NCBI GenBank assembly: GCA_965153355.1
Contig: OZ231126.1
Coordinates: forward strand, 59,644,001-59,708,000
Reading direction: 5' to 3'
Source of the DNA: Flaccisagitta enflata
Lineage: Eukaryota; Chaetognatha; Sagittoidea; Aphragmophora
DNA: 64,000 bases
Position 1 is the stretch's first letter, and the number at the start of each line of letters is the position of its first letter. Under the pieces are notes generated by a model. The model saw only the letters and a list, made by a program, of their open reading frames with translations. It did no database searches and was not told the DNA's origin. Position numbers and translations under genes: made by a program. Positions 53,201 through 64,000 of this stretch are shown piece after piece.

Positions 53201-56050
53201 AAAATTTTCATCCTATGTCTGTCCTGAAACAAAACTCTGAAAATTTCTTTCAAGAAAAACCAATCTCCTTCATCCTAGAATCTCGACCTACGACCAAATC
53301 ATGTTTACTAAGGAAAAAACGAGCAAAAAAACGAACATCCAAGCTATAGATATTAAATTCCTCTTCCAGTAGGGCGTTTCAAAATATTCATAAAACTATA
53401 CAATAAACCATATATCATAAAATTAATATTATAGCAATATCATAATATAAATAAAACAATATATTTTGATATCAACAGAAAGCCTATATGACAGTGACAC
53501 TAATCACGTTACTCTTTTGTAACCATGACACAAAGAATAGTAATAGATACATTCATATCATGCAGGTTCCCTACTTTACCTCATGAAAAAATTTTAACAC
53601 AAAAAAATATTTGACTCAATTAGTCATACATATCAATATATATATATATAATACATATATTCAAAACACATTTGACACAAATAATCATACATATCAATCA
53701 AAACAATCTACTCACTTCAGAAGCCTAGAGATGTCTCCATAGTCAGGAAATAAGAATAACAAGATAGAATCCAATAAAATATAGAAAAACTCAACTTTTG
53801 CAAAACATATACTTACCCTTAATATGAATAGACATATACTTACCCTTAATATGAATAGACCAATCATATACAATATATAAATACATTACACATAATATAC
53901 ATGATTATACAGCGTAAGCTTCCACTACATACACATACATACCTAAATTAGGACTTTTTGAACTATCAAATTCTCTAAAGTATATATCTTACACTAATTG
54001 TATCACATTTTTTCTTTCTAAAAAAATGCATATACACTACTTAAACACATAACATACATCCTAGGCTCCTTAAAACACAATATAAAACCTCAATCGCATA
54101 TCCATCCCATTTCGGGACACCCTATCAACAGGCAAAACTCACCCGCGCGCATTTCCAAGACCAACGAAAAAACGGAAGAAAATTAAATCCTTCTGAGTTG
54201 TTTCTTTCTATTATCTCCTTACAAATCACAAAAATTTGAGAAAATGTTGACCACCAAGATAAACACTGGAAATACGATGGGTGATGAATCAACCTGATAG
54301 CTAATCGGACACACAGACGGACTGACTGACGGACTGAAAAAAAATTCTTTCTTTTTACGACCTGGTAACAGATGGACCAATGGACGGACCAACGGACCGA
54401 CGGACCAAAAGGTGGCTTGTAGAATCGTATAGCACGCGATTCACAATTTGATGATTGAATAAAAATGATGAAAACTGACAAGGCATCCCGACCAAATCGA
54501 AAAAAATTCCAGGAGAATTAGTCGTAATTATTAAAACGGAGAGAAACGCGATGAAAATTCAGCTGACAGAATGGAGAAAAGTAGGAGGAAGAACTATAAG
54601 TGGCAATGTAGGCGGCAAACTCACAAATTACGAATTTACCTCACACGGACAAATCAGTTGATCTCAGTACCAGACGCCTTCCCCTGAGTCCTATCAACTG
54701 ACTAACAGACAGATGGACGAGGCCACTTACAAAGCGTAATCATACCTTAAGACTGGACAACTGCCATAACCTCATGAGGACAGAAAAACAAAGCCAATAA
54801 GGACGGATTGACAGACTAGACCCGGCCTAAAGGTGCTTGAGCGCATCCACGATAAAACAATGATCGACTACAAACAAAACAAGGTCAAAAGATCCAAGTC
54901 GCGTGCGGCGGCACCCTCAGAAAAGTGAGGCAGACAGGCAGATGAACAGACTAATACATTTAAAAAGACCTTTAAACTAGCAACAAAGATCTCAAACACA
55001 ACTTTGTGACAAACTAATAAACAGACAAATGAATGGACGGACAGTAAAAACATATAAAATGTCTTTAAATTAGCTGATAAGCCCTTCAAATAACTTTGTG
55101 GCAAACAGACGGGTGAACCAACAGACCAACTGACCTACTAAAAGTTGCTATATAGGTCTATCAACGCCTTAGAAATATTCAAAATTATTCAAAATGTCCT
55201 TATTTTGCATAAAACGCCTTTTAAACGGTCTTGTGACGGACCGACCGACGGACCGACAGAAAAGTGGCTTCTAGAGTCACGCAGCACGCGATTAAAAAAA
55301 GATCAACGGACTTTTTCCCAGTCAATGGAACAAAACAATAGTTTGAATTCCGCGAAAATGTTTGATTCGGCTTTCAAGTACCATTTGGGTCAAATAAATC
55401 ACCACGTCCTACCAGACATATGTAAATGTCTAGAGTCAAAGATACCGCGTCAACGCACACCTCCATACAAGCAAAGAACCATAGTCTATCGCTCACATAT
55501 TTAACAATCAGAACTTTTCACCAAACAATCCTTTGTTATAACAAACACCAACCATAACATGTCATTATACATTACATAACCTGCCATAGCAAAGAATCAA
55601 AAACATACCCATTCAATAAAATCAATTTCAAAAATATTTTGTTTTCAATATTCTTATGTTAATCATTATACAAAAACATCTTACAAAATACCTTTTATAT
55701 AAAACTTGTTACCCTGAAAGTAGAATGCACAAATCAACGGGATCGTTGCTAAGTATTTGTACCATCATATCGCCATGAATTTTTTTTTTCAACAAAAATT
55801 CTCTAACCCTACCCCAATCTACCCCCTTGCGAAAATGATACTGTATACATCACACCGCGTTACCGCCATGTAAAAGTACTTGATGACTTGTACTTTCAAG
55901 GATAATAATATACGTTATGTCTCAATTATTAATAGCTTTCAGCTAGGTAGCGTTTAACCATTATTAACAAGTTAGAGGCAATGAGTAATACCAGTATCAG
56001 ATTCACAAGAGGGTATTTAATAGGTAACAGAGTATTCGCAGGAGAAACAG
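48800..56050. other. AT-rich, plus-strand G-poor block without convincing genes
   Basis: Long stretches have far fewer G than C on the plus strand (for example 49801-49860 has 2 G against about 11 C by hand count). The block holds fragments of GACC/GACGG arrays (50420-50460, 51030-51100, 52800-52920, 54300-54450, 54690-54720, 55000-55290). Open frames are short and lack domain or splice support. Confidence 0.6.
50177..50275 (+). repeat. (GAC)n microsatellite
   Basis: GACGACGAC/GACAAC units in the otherwise G-poor block. Confidence 0.93.
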
Positions 56051-56667
56051 ACAATTTATAATAGATTAATGCAATGCCCTTAATTAATAGATTAACTTAC
56101 ATTGTTAGAGCTGGAGTAATCCTACTAAAATTTGCGGAGAGGAAAAGATCTCTCCTAAAGGTCTCTTTAGCTTATATAGTCATACAATATTGTTTTGGGA
56201 TCTAATATCAAACTGTTTCTAATATCCTGGATGAAAGACCACAATCATATCAATATTCTTGGGTTCATTATTCCAACTTATTCAAATATCTTGTTTTAAT
56301 TTCATATTGGAATTTGCCATGACAATAAAGTTACGTTTCTAGTTTATTTGTCATTTTATATTTCTACAGTGTGTGTGTGTATCGCACATCCAAGGAACAA
56401 ACCCTAGGTGGAAAAAAAAGGCCAAGTATTGTGAACCTCCTAGGCATGTGTTTCAATGTGTTAGGTACAGGCAAGATTCGAGCTTTGCCGGGCCAACTAT
56501 AAGAAATATGTCCACACCCTGTCACACTGAGTTTACACTTTCACACAGCGGCGTAGAAGAGGGACTTTCGGGACTTCCATGGAAGTCCCTGCTGTCGGGA
56601 CACCAAAGTTGTCGGGACACCAATGAAGGAAGGAAGAAAGAAAGGAAAGAGAGAGTAAGAAGAAAAA

Positions 56668-56825
56668 CAAGGCCGGATACACGGCCAATACCAGTTGCGG
56701 ACGGGTGGGCAGGGGCGGAGATGTGTGTTTTCCTACTTTTCAACTCGATCACCATGGACCGACCAACCGACCAACCGACCAACGGAAGGACAAAGCCTCT
56801 TATAGAGTCGCTAGTCCACAACTAA
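56668..56825 (+). mobile_element. Family B element nested in the 56.4-59.6 kb element
   Basis: It runs AACAAGGCCGGATACACGGC, CAGTTGCGGACGGGTGGGCA, a GACCAACC core and AGAGTCGCTAGTCCACAACT. It is followed by an A-rich tract and a GA/GACA array. Confidence 0.72.
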
Positions 56826-56862
56826 AAAAAAGAAGAGAAAAAAAAAATTAAAAAAAAAGAAT

Positions 56863-56924
<62 letters not shown>

Positions 56925-57193
56925 CAACAGACAGAGGGACAGACAAACAGGAAAAGTTGAAAAGCAGAAAAAAAAGATTTTACAAAAGAAAAAAAAGAAA
57001 AAAAAAGATGGTAAAACAGATGGAAAGACAGACACTGATTGCTGGACATTTAAAGCCAAAGTGACATTAGAGATTGAAATTGACAGATCATTTCCTTCCA
57101 TGCACCTGAAAAGTGCAAAGGTTAATACATTTCTTCTCAGAAAAAAAAAGAAGAAAGAGGGAGAGAGAAAAACAAAATTCTGAGAGAGAAATA

Positions 57194-57604
57194 CTACGCG
57201 AATCATAAAAAAAGCCGCACTTTTAAATGGCAATTTATCATATCAAACTTCAAAATAATCAAACAAAATCTTAGACCATTTTGAAGATCTCAAAAAGATC
57301 TTTCATTTGGCTCCAATCTGGTATTTCTAGCTTTATTCGTTTAGAAATGGCATAAAAAAAAGTAAAAACATTGCCACTTTCAGTTTTGCAATCCTATTGA
57401 AATATGAGCAGTTTTGCAAAAAAGTGGTTCACTTTGGCAAGCTGTATCTCCTAGACGGTTTGAGATACAGACCTGGGATTGGTCTAGAATGAAAGAAAAT
57501 TCAAAAATCTTCAGAATCAGTTAAAGAAAAAAATTTGCAATTGATTTCTTGTGTCTCTTTCACTTAGCTACAAAAGGGTGCGGCTTTTTTTTTTATTCGC
57601 GTAG
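57194..57604. mobile_element. 411-bp MITE with TA target duplication
   Basis: The inverted ends CTACGCGAATCATAAAAAAA and TTTTATTCGCGTAG, with a shared GCCGCAC block next inward, are bounded on both sides by TA (57192-57193 and 57605-57606). That pattern is typical of Tc1/mariner-related MITEs. Confidence 0.72.
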
Positions 57605-58797
57605 TAGAATTATTTAATCCTTTATTAGGCGTGATTAGGCCTTATCCCACTTATCCAAGAGTATAGTAGCAAATGAGAGTATAGTTGCAAACAAGAGTAT
57701 AATAGCAAACAAGAGTATAGTAGTAATAACTATTTTACATTAAGTTATTGTCTGTTGGGACACCAAATTTGTCGGACACTAGTTAGGTGGTGGAAGTCCC
57801 AAAAAATCCAGCTCTCCTACGCCGCTGCTTACACATAGGGATTTTTATTACTCTGGAATGATGAAGTGCTGTTTCTATGGTGCATGAACTGAAAAAAAAG
57901 TACTTAAACACCCATAGATAGATTTTTCTCTATGAATCAGTGTAATCCTGATGTCACAAAGTGTGGACACATTTCTCATAGTTGGCCCGGTGAATCTCAT
58001 ATCAAGCCTACACCAACCAAAAATTCAAAAAATCGGCTTGGAAATGTAGCATTTATAGCTTGATAATAGCTAAAATAATGTATTTTCAAGCATTCTTTAT
58101 GCTAAATAAGGTAGCCACACTTTCAAAGACTTCAGAAAACTATTGTGCAGTGTGGCTTTTATTGCTGTATAGATGATTTTACTCTAAAGGACTAGTTTTG
58201 AGGGATATCAACCCAATTAGCACAAAAAAAGGCTAAAAAACAGCAAAAAAAGTTTTTTTTAATGAATAATATGATAATGATAATATGAATAATATTTGTA
58301 GAAAGTAAAAAAAAACATAGAAGGTATAATAACAGTAAAAATACTTTTGTTTGAATCTCTAACAACTAGATTAAAGAGACAGAATGTAAATCAGGGCTTA
58401 GAAACAACAAAAAATACTAAAAAAAGCCTGTATTTATTGTTTTTAGCAGTTTTTAGTTTCAATTTGTAAAAGATGCCTCTGAACTACTTGAAAGGGGTAA
58501 AAATATCATTACAGCAGCTATTGCCACACTGTTTCACTATTTTTTCAAATTTTTGGAAACGAAAACTACAATTTTTAGCTTAAAGAATACTTACAAATGG
58601 TTTATTTTTGCTCTTATGACAGCGTCCCCCCAAAGGCAACATTTGTGTTTCAAAGAGGGTCAAAATGGAAATTTTGAATGAATGGAAATGGAAAAACAAG
58701 TGAATAAAAATCATTCAGATAGCTGAGACATAATATTTTAAACAAAAATTTGCATATATTTAGCAAGAAGAATCAAGTTTAGCCAATGTTACTAAAA

Positions 58798-59030
58798 ACA
58801 AGGCCGGATACACGGCTACCAAAGTCGCGTGCGGGTGGGCAGGGGCTATGCGGGTGGGCAGGGGCTGTACGGGTGGGCAGGGGCTGTATTTGAGGTCACT
58901 AGACTATTTGGGCAGGAGCGGTGAGGTCAAAAAAGTAAAATGAATAAAAAAAGTAAAACCGACCAACCAACCAACTGACCGACCGACGGACGGACAAAGC
59001 GGGGTGTAAAGTCGCGTAGCACGTGACTAA
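58798..59030 (+). mobile_element. Family A element with triplicated box
   Basis: It starts AACAAGGCCGGATACACGGC and TACCAAAGTCGCGTGCGGGT. The box GCGGGTGGGCAGGGGCT then occurs three times in a row before the GACCGACGGACGG core and AGTCGCGTAGCACGTGACTA end. Confidence 0.75.
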
Positions 59031-59044
59031 AAATTTATTGAAAA

Positions 59045-59385
59045 TTTCTATTTTTTTCATTTTTGGTTACTGATAAGGGGCTGGTCTAAATTCTAAATTT
59101 GCATAGAAAATGAAAATATAAAAAAACAAAGAACATAATTCTCTTCCCAAATCGATTACAGAGAGAACTATGTCTTTCAAAATGCAAAATTTCCCTGTGT
59201 ATGGCTTTCTTAAAATTTAAACCACAGAAAATGGAAAAAAATGTAAGCAGAAATTTGCTAAAAACCATCATTTTCCTGCTTATTTCCATGTCAATCGCAT
59301 AGTTCAAATTACTTTTTAGGTCAGAATATGATAAAAAGGTATACACCAGGTGCTTTTAGAGACAAAATGTCTACTAAAAGCATTC
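59045..59385. mobile_element. Reverse copy of the 9.5-kb repeat
   Basis: TACTGATAAGGGGCTGGTCT, TTTGCATAGAAAATGAAAAT and CTCTTCCCAAATCGATTACA match the reverse complement of 9490-9845. It lies inside the element 56375-59605. Confidence 0.65.
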
Positions 59386-59602
59386 CAGCTTCATTATTGT
59401 CCTGATAATGATGCAAAAAGTATGGTGAAACACTTAATTTTCCTTCAAAAATTCGCCGTCTTATTAAGCTACAAATGCTATATTCCCAAGAAAATTTTTT
59501 TCCTTTTTGGCTCTCATTGAACCTAATACAATGAACAACATGCCTAGTGGGTGCACAACACTTGGCCTTTTTTTTCCACCAAGGGTTTGTTCTTGGGATG
59601 CG

Positions 59603-59605
<3 letters not shown>

Positions 59606-59664
<59 letters not shown>
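59606..59664 (+). repeat. (GA)n at the right edge of the 56.4-59.6 kb element
   Basis: The GA run starts right after the right terminus, upstream of the putative secreted-peptide gene. Confidence 0.95.
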
Positions 59665-59668
<4 letters not shown>

Positions 59669-59866
59669 TCGAAAAAAAGACGCATGCAAACTGGAAAGAT
59701 TCCGAGCCCCGGTTGGAAAACACCGTTTTATCATCTCAAGAAATTTGTCAATCTAGATTGTGGATGGAACTTCTTGTACAAAAAGATAATTTGTGATAAA
59801 AAAACCTTCCATGTCACAAGGATCTCTTCCAGTTACAACAATCTCTGCTCTATCCAACTAAAAACA

Positions 59867-60527
59867 ATGGCGTTTTGTAAAAAGGATTTTCTGGGTCTTG
59901 GTCTCCTCGTTTTGACATTAATTGATTTGGCAGCGTCATCGCGATTGGATACAAAACGTCAAGCCTCTCGTGGAGTCAGATTTTGTAAGTAGGGATGATG
60001 GATGGTCAAGGATGAGGGTCAAATTTTAAAAAGTGATACATGTGTAAAAATGAGTGCTGCTGAGAGAGCTTAAAAGAGGGGTACCGTATTTTCTCTAAAA
60101 AGCGCCCCGGGCGCTTTTGAAATTGAAGTATGACTTTGCTTTTTAACCTTAAAATTAGCGCCCCCTTTATATTGTGAATGAACTGTCATTCAGTCTATCT
60201 TTTTCATGAAAGGTTACTAAAATGCTAAATTTGACTTAAAATGGAGATTTTTATTGTATATCTGTCTGAAAATCTTTGAAAATGGCTCATTGTGTTGTAT
60301 TATTTCATCATGTTATCAAATATTTCTGTCCAAATCTCTTTTGAAAAGTGTAATACCAAGAAAAAATGAGGGGGGCGCTTTTTGGAGGGGGGGGCGCTAA
60401 ATGGAGAAAATACGGTATTACCCAGCATCTCTCATTGATTTTAAAATAAGTGAATATTTTGATTTTTTTTCCTAAAGCTCAAGCAGAAAACAATAAACAA
60501 TTTCTCATGAAAGGGACAACAAGTTAA
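59867..60527 (+). CDS. Putative short secreted peptide precursor, two exons
   Basis: Exon 1 (59867-59984) starts in a good context (AAACAATGG) and encodes MAFCKKD, a hydrophobic core FLGLGLLVLTLIDLAASS typical of a signal peptide, then RLDTKR and QASRGVRF, ending at a strong GTAAGT donor with one leftover base. Exon 2 (60478-60527), after a long T-rich tract ending CCTAAAG, joins in phase to read SQAENNKQFLMKGTTS-stop, for 55 residues in total. The KR dibasic site followed by Gln is what a processed peptide hormone precursor would show; that is inference. The intron contains a MITE (60082-60417). I do not recognise the family, and exon 2 may not be the true partner. Confidence 0.42.
60082..60417. 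mobile_element. MITE with perfect TACCGTATTTTCTC ends, copy 2
   Basis: TACCGTATTTTCTC at 60082 and GAGAAAATACGGTA ending at 60417 are exact inverted repeats. The interior matches 45081-45424. It sits in the intron of the putative secreted-peptide gene. Confidence 0.78.
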
Positions 60528-60864
60528 CAACTTCCCTCTTCGATTTTTCATTTGTCTTCAATATTTAAGCAAATACTTTCCTCATAATTGAGCATATGAA
60601 GTTGTTATGAAGACAAAATCAAACATAAAAATCACGGCGATATTTGAATTCTAGTATGTACAGAAGAAAATCATTCTAACGAACACGCTTCTTGCGAAAT
60701 TCCGCCTCTAACAAATATCTCTGTAAGTCCCATCATTCTTCCTTTAGATTCTTCGCATTAAAAAATCGCTTATAACGAAATGTAACATACAAAATATCGC
60801 CTTTAACAAAATATTTTCCAGTGAAAATAGTGTTTTTTGAGTGACGTGGAACAAATTTTTTCAT

Positions 60865-60962
60865 GGAGAGAAAGAAAGAATGGAAGGAAAGAAGATAGGA
60901 AGGAAAGAAATAAGAAAGGAAGGAGGGAAGGAAGGAAGGAAGGGAGGAAGGAAGGAAGGAAG
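60865..60962 (+). repeat. (GGAA)n purine tract
   Basis: GAAAGAAGG/GGAAGGAA units; no gene. Confidence 0.9.
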
Positions 60963-60967
60963 AAACA

Positions 60968-61125
60968 CACCGTATGAATTGTAATATAGTTTATCGCCAA
61001 GGCCAGTCCCAGATTTTATTGCATCAGCCCCATCAAGCCCGCCTTACACTGTATGAATCGTAATATAATCATCGCCAAGCCCAGCCCCAAATTTTATTGC
61101 TTCATCCCCATCAAGCCCACCTCAT
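60968..61125 (+). repeat. Tandem duplication of a ~77-bp segment
   Basis: CCGTATGAATTGTAATATAG / CTGTATGAATCGTAATATAA, then TTTTATTGC(A/T)TCA and CCCCATCAAGCCC, occur twice in a row. Confidence 0.75.
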
Positions 61126-61129
61126 TGAG

Positions 61130-62260
61130 CTACCATGACCATTTGAAAACTGTTTCAAAGAGTTCCGCATAACAGTGAATTTGCCGTAAAACAAGCGCAG
61201 GCTTCTAGAGTCGTTTACTATGAACTGATCCAAGAAGGGGAATCGACTGAGCAAATTTATAAATTTTTTTCTTTTTTCTTGTCAAGATAGAAGATCAGAA
61301 CAAAAGTGAACCGCTAGCTCCAAGCTATTTTATCTAAACTTCATGGAACTGGAAAGATTATGATAGGTAGCTTGATATTTTCCCACAAAAGCGGCTATCC
61401 TTTTACATCAGTTCGTCCTCAACTATTTTTTATGCGATTACGGCCAAAGTAATTACGTGATCGCCGTACAACTTACTCAGGATTTGTCCAGGGATTGGAT
61501 GGTGGTTCATGCAAAATTTCAAAAAAATTCGTAGAATATTTTTTTAGCTACGCTAATTTGAAATTTTTGGGTAGGTAGGCTGGTTCGGGTGGTTGCACTA
61601 CCTGAAATTTTCTGAAATTTCACACATGAGTAGTCAAGGTCATATGATGTTACCATAAAAAAAATCAAGTCAATCGGTCGATCCGTTCAGGAGATATCAG
61701 CTTTCAAAGTTTGGGTAAAAAAGGTCACGACAATTTCCGCCACTTAGAGAAAAATGTCACGATCACGTTCGTTTTCAGACCTCGTATTTCACGCTTGAGC
61801 ACTCATGAAATCATTAACTATGTTTCTTCTTTTTATCGCTACATCCAAAATGTTATGAGTATTGGAAAAATAAGTAGAACAGAGGAAAGCTTAAACACTA
61901 GGCTTTCTAATGTTGTAAAATTTGATTGTAATATTTTTTTAAAACATAGCAACGCGATCACTCCCTTCCGGCCAGCCATCTTAAAAAGTTGAATCGGTAA
62001 ATTCCTCTAGACAGGCGAAGACAAACGATTCAGATTCAAATGAAGAATTCACTTAATGACGGTAACACGCTTTAGCAATCGGGTTTGTTTTGATCCTGGG
62101 CCAGGAAAACAATTGCTTTTAGACTGAGATGGCCTATAGGGTCCGTTGTTACTTATAGAGTCAGACCTTTGGTTATAATGACCTAGTTGCAAAGATGAAA
62201 TAGCAAGCCCGCAGAAAAAAATTGCTAAGCCCCCAAAAATTAGGCAAGCCCCAGTTTTCC
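61130..62260. other. Intergenic, no gene seen
   Basis: Includes a 93-codon plus-strand frame (61711-61992) with no recognisable domain. Several phrases (GAGATATCAGCTTTCAAAG, CAAGTCAATCGGTCGATCCG) look like part of an interspersed repeat. Confidence 0.5.
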
Positions 62261-62268
62261 TTCCAAGG

Positions 62269-62514
62269 ACGTGTTTCTAGTGAAGATGAAAAACGCGTTT
62301 GTTCCCGTGAAACGCGATAACAGCATGAACACATATTCAGGAATTTCAACTGTCCCACGAGAGAGTGAGCAAAGTGAGTGAGCGAGCCCGTGAACGGAGC
62401 GAGCGAGCGAAGTGAGCGTAGCAAAGCAGAGCGCTGCGGAGCGAGTGAGCGGAGTGAGCGACCGAGTGGCCCTTTCAAAACGCGATCGTCTTTGACTAGA
62501 AACGCCCCCTAAGA
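62269..62514 (-). mobile_element. Same MITE family, copy 3
   Basis: In reverse: GACGTGTTTCTAGTGAAGAT, CAACTGTCCCACGAG, GAGCGACCGAGTGGCCC and CGATCGTCTTTGACTAGAAA with CGCCCCC. The ends form a short imperfect inverted repeat. No coding frame of its own. Confidence 0.7.
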
Positions 62515-62658
62515 GGCTCATTTTAGTGTATGAGTAATTTACAGGTTGTAAAAGTTTCCAATTAGAAAACTCAATCACTGTCAATACAGACGTTGCTATT
62601 AGTGTTGGAGAGAGTAGAGTGAGTGGCTCCTTCAGTACTTGAACACATGTAGTTGTTT

Positions 62659-63003
<345 letters not shown>

Positions 63004-63019
63004 GTGGACAGGGGCAGTG

Positions 63020-63440
63020 GCTAGGCTTATCAAGTAACCATGAGCAAAACAAAAAATCGTACATAGCTTATTTCTACCATAACTTGGTGCTGCTTTTGAG
63101 TAGAGTAAAGTACATAAAATCTTTGATCATTCTAAAGCGCAAAAAATCTTTGATTTGCGTTGTTGAACGAAATTCTAACATGAAAACTTTAGAAGTTAAG
63201 TCAATTTAAAAAAAAGTATCAAATTGAAATCTACCAGATATAACTTTTTTTACTAACTTGAATTCATGGACTAAATGTCTTTGTTTGATTGCCATTTCTA
63301 AACGGATTGACTTGAAAAGGTCTGCTTGGCGCCATTTTGTAAATAATAAGTTATATTCTTATTTTCTCTTAAATTTTTCTTAGTTTCCTTTTGTCAAATG
63401 TTTTCCATCCTTTTAAAAGCAGAACTAATAGTCGCGAAAG
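63020..63440. other. Intergenic, no gene seen
   Basis: AT-rich sequence between the CT array and the last foldback element. Confidence 0.55.
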
Positions 63441-63445
63441 TGTTA

Positions 63446-63757
63446 GATGGTCAGCGGTACCCGTGCCCTGCCTGAGTAGGTTGTGCTTGAAGTTGAAGGG
63501 GAAGCATGGCAGCGGCCCCGGATCAATGACCTATGCTTTCACGCATATGGATATGGGGCTTGAGGATAGAATTTGGGCCTCAAGACTAGGATTGAGGTCT
63601 CAAGACTGGGATTTGGGCCTCAAGACTGGAATCTGGGCCTCGAGACTTGGATTAGAGGGGGGGGGTACAAAGGAGAAGGATGAGGAGAGGGAGGAGGAGA
63701 AAATTCCCCATATTTTTGAAAGCATAGGTCATCGACCCCTTCGGTGCCGCTGCCCAA
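63446..63757. mobile_element. Foldback element, stem type 1, with minisatellite
   Basis: The leader GATGGTCAGCGGTACCC is followed by GGCAGCGGCCCCGGATCAAT, then ATGACCTATGCTTTCACGCA. The core is GGCCTCAAGACTGGGATTTG units. The right arm is GAAAGCATAGGTCATCGACC and GCCGCTGCCC. Confidence 0.75.
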
Positions 63758-64000
63758 AATTACGGAATCCCTTCAATTGAAAGATTATGGGGATGCAAAC
63801 TTCAAACTGTTGCCATTTCTAAAGGAATTGAGCTACAACTTTCTGTTTGGTCTAGATTTGAAGAACTTTCGAATATCTTTCAAACGGTCACCAATTCTTT
63901 TTATATTTTCATTGAAACCAAGCTGGTCAAAGGCATCAAAAACCGCAATGTACGTTTTTTTTTGCCCATGGTTATTTGGGCAGTGATGCTTAATGTCCCA

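Larger units (their letters stand above)
56375..59605. mobile_element. 3.2-kb element with ~85-bp inverted termini and nested insertions
   Basis: The left terminus (CATCCAAGGAACAAACCCTA, GGTGGAAAAAAAAGGCCAAG) is mirrored at the right end (CTTGGCCTTTTTTTTCCACC, AGGGTTTGTTCTTGGGATGC) at about 80% identity by eye. Inside are family B and A elements, a GA array, a TA-flanked MITE and the 59.1-kb repeat. A second inverted pair (56490-56600 and 57780-57990) is internal. No transposase frame. Confidence 0.68.

Noticed and set aside
55145-55504. 119-codon plus-strand frame
   Set aside because: Its first third translates a GACCGAC pearl-like fragment, and the rest has no domain or splice support.

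Overview
The window looks like animal nuclear DNA. Genes are split by GT-AG introns, and the two recognisable protein families (a TMX3-type protein disulfide isomerase and a BTB-BACK protein) are animal families. The remaining sequence is a dense mixture of microsatellites, minisatellites, foldback elements and short non-autonomous transposons. Many small elements have an internal ACGG/GACG-type microsatellite and a terminal hairpin. That recalls the 'pearl'/HINE-like elements described in bivalves and other invertebrates, so an invertebrate, perhaps a mollusc or other spiralian, is my best guess (low confidence). No bacterial-type operons, tRNA, rRNA or CRISPR arrays were seen. A 10-base N run lies at 843-852.

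The clearest gene is a complete plus-strand TMX3 orthologue. It has 11 coding exons from 11555 to 41809 that join in phase into a 501-residue protein: signal peptide, thioredoxin fold with CGHC, degenerate thioredoxin-like domains, one membrane segment and an acidic cytosolic tail. Its 23.8-kb intron 7 contains an antisense gene on the minus strand (36768 down to 31238, with AATAAA at 31046-31041). That gene codes for a BTB-BACK protein with an unusual glutamine-rich and cysteine-rich insert between the two domains. Its first exon was not resolved; a TATA box at 38285-38292 is a candidate promoter. A third, tentative gene is a two-exon short secreted peptide on the plus strand (59867-60527).

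Layout: 1-8600 holds repeats, including a foldback family at 1655-2668 and 5595-6045, and GA arrays. 8606-11482 is a transposon with perfect 13-bp inverted ends and an 8-bp target duplication, inserted just upstream of the TMX3 start codon. 11555-15108 holds TMX3 exons 1-7 among CAA/TTG arrays. 15109-31000 (intron 7) holds GA satellites, a ~153-bp tandem array, foldback elements with GGCAGCGGCC ends, and MITEs. 31238-38300 is the nested BTB-BACK gene. 38905-41809 holds TMX3 exons 8-11, followed by a large palindrome at 42202-42782. 43000-48000 holds MITEs and microsatellites. 48800-56000 is an AT-rich block with strongly depleted G on the plus strand and no convincing gene. 56375-59605 is a long inverted-terminus element with nested insertions. 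59867-64000 holds the putative secreted-peptide gene and more repeats.

Functionally, TMX3 is an ER-membrane thiol oxidoreductase, while BTB-BACK proteins commonly act as cullin-3 substrate adaptors. The nesting is positional and I infer no shared pathway.
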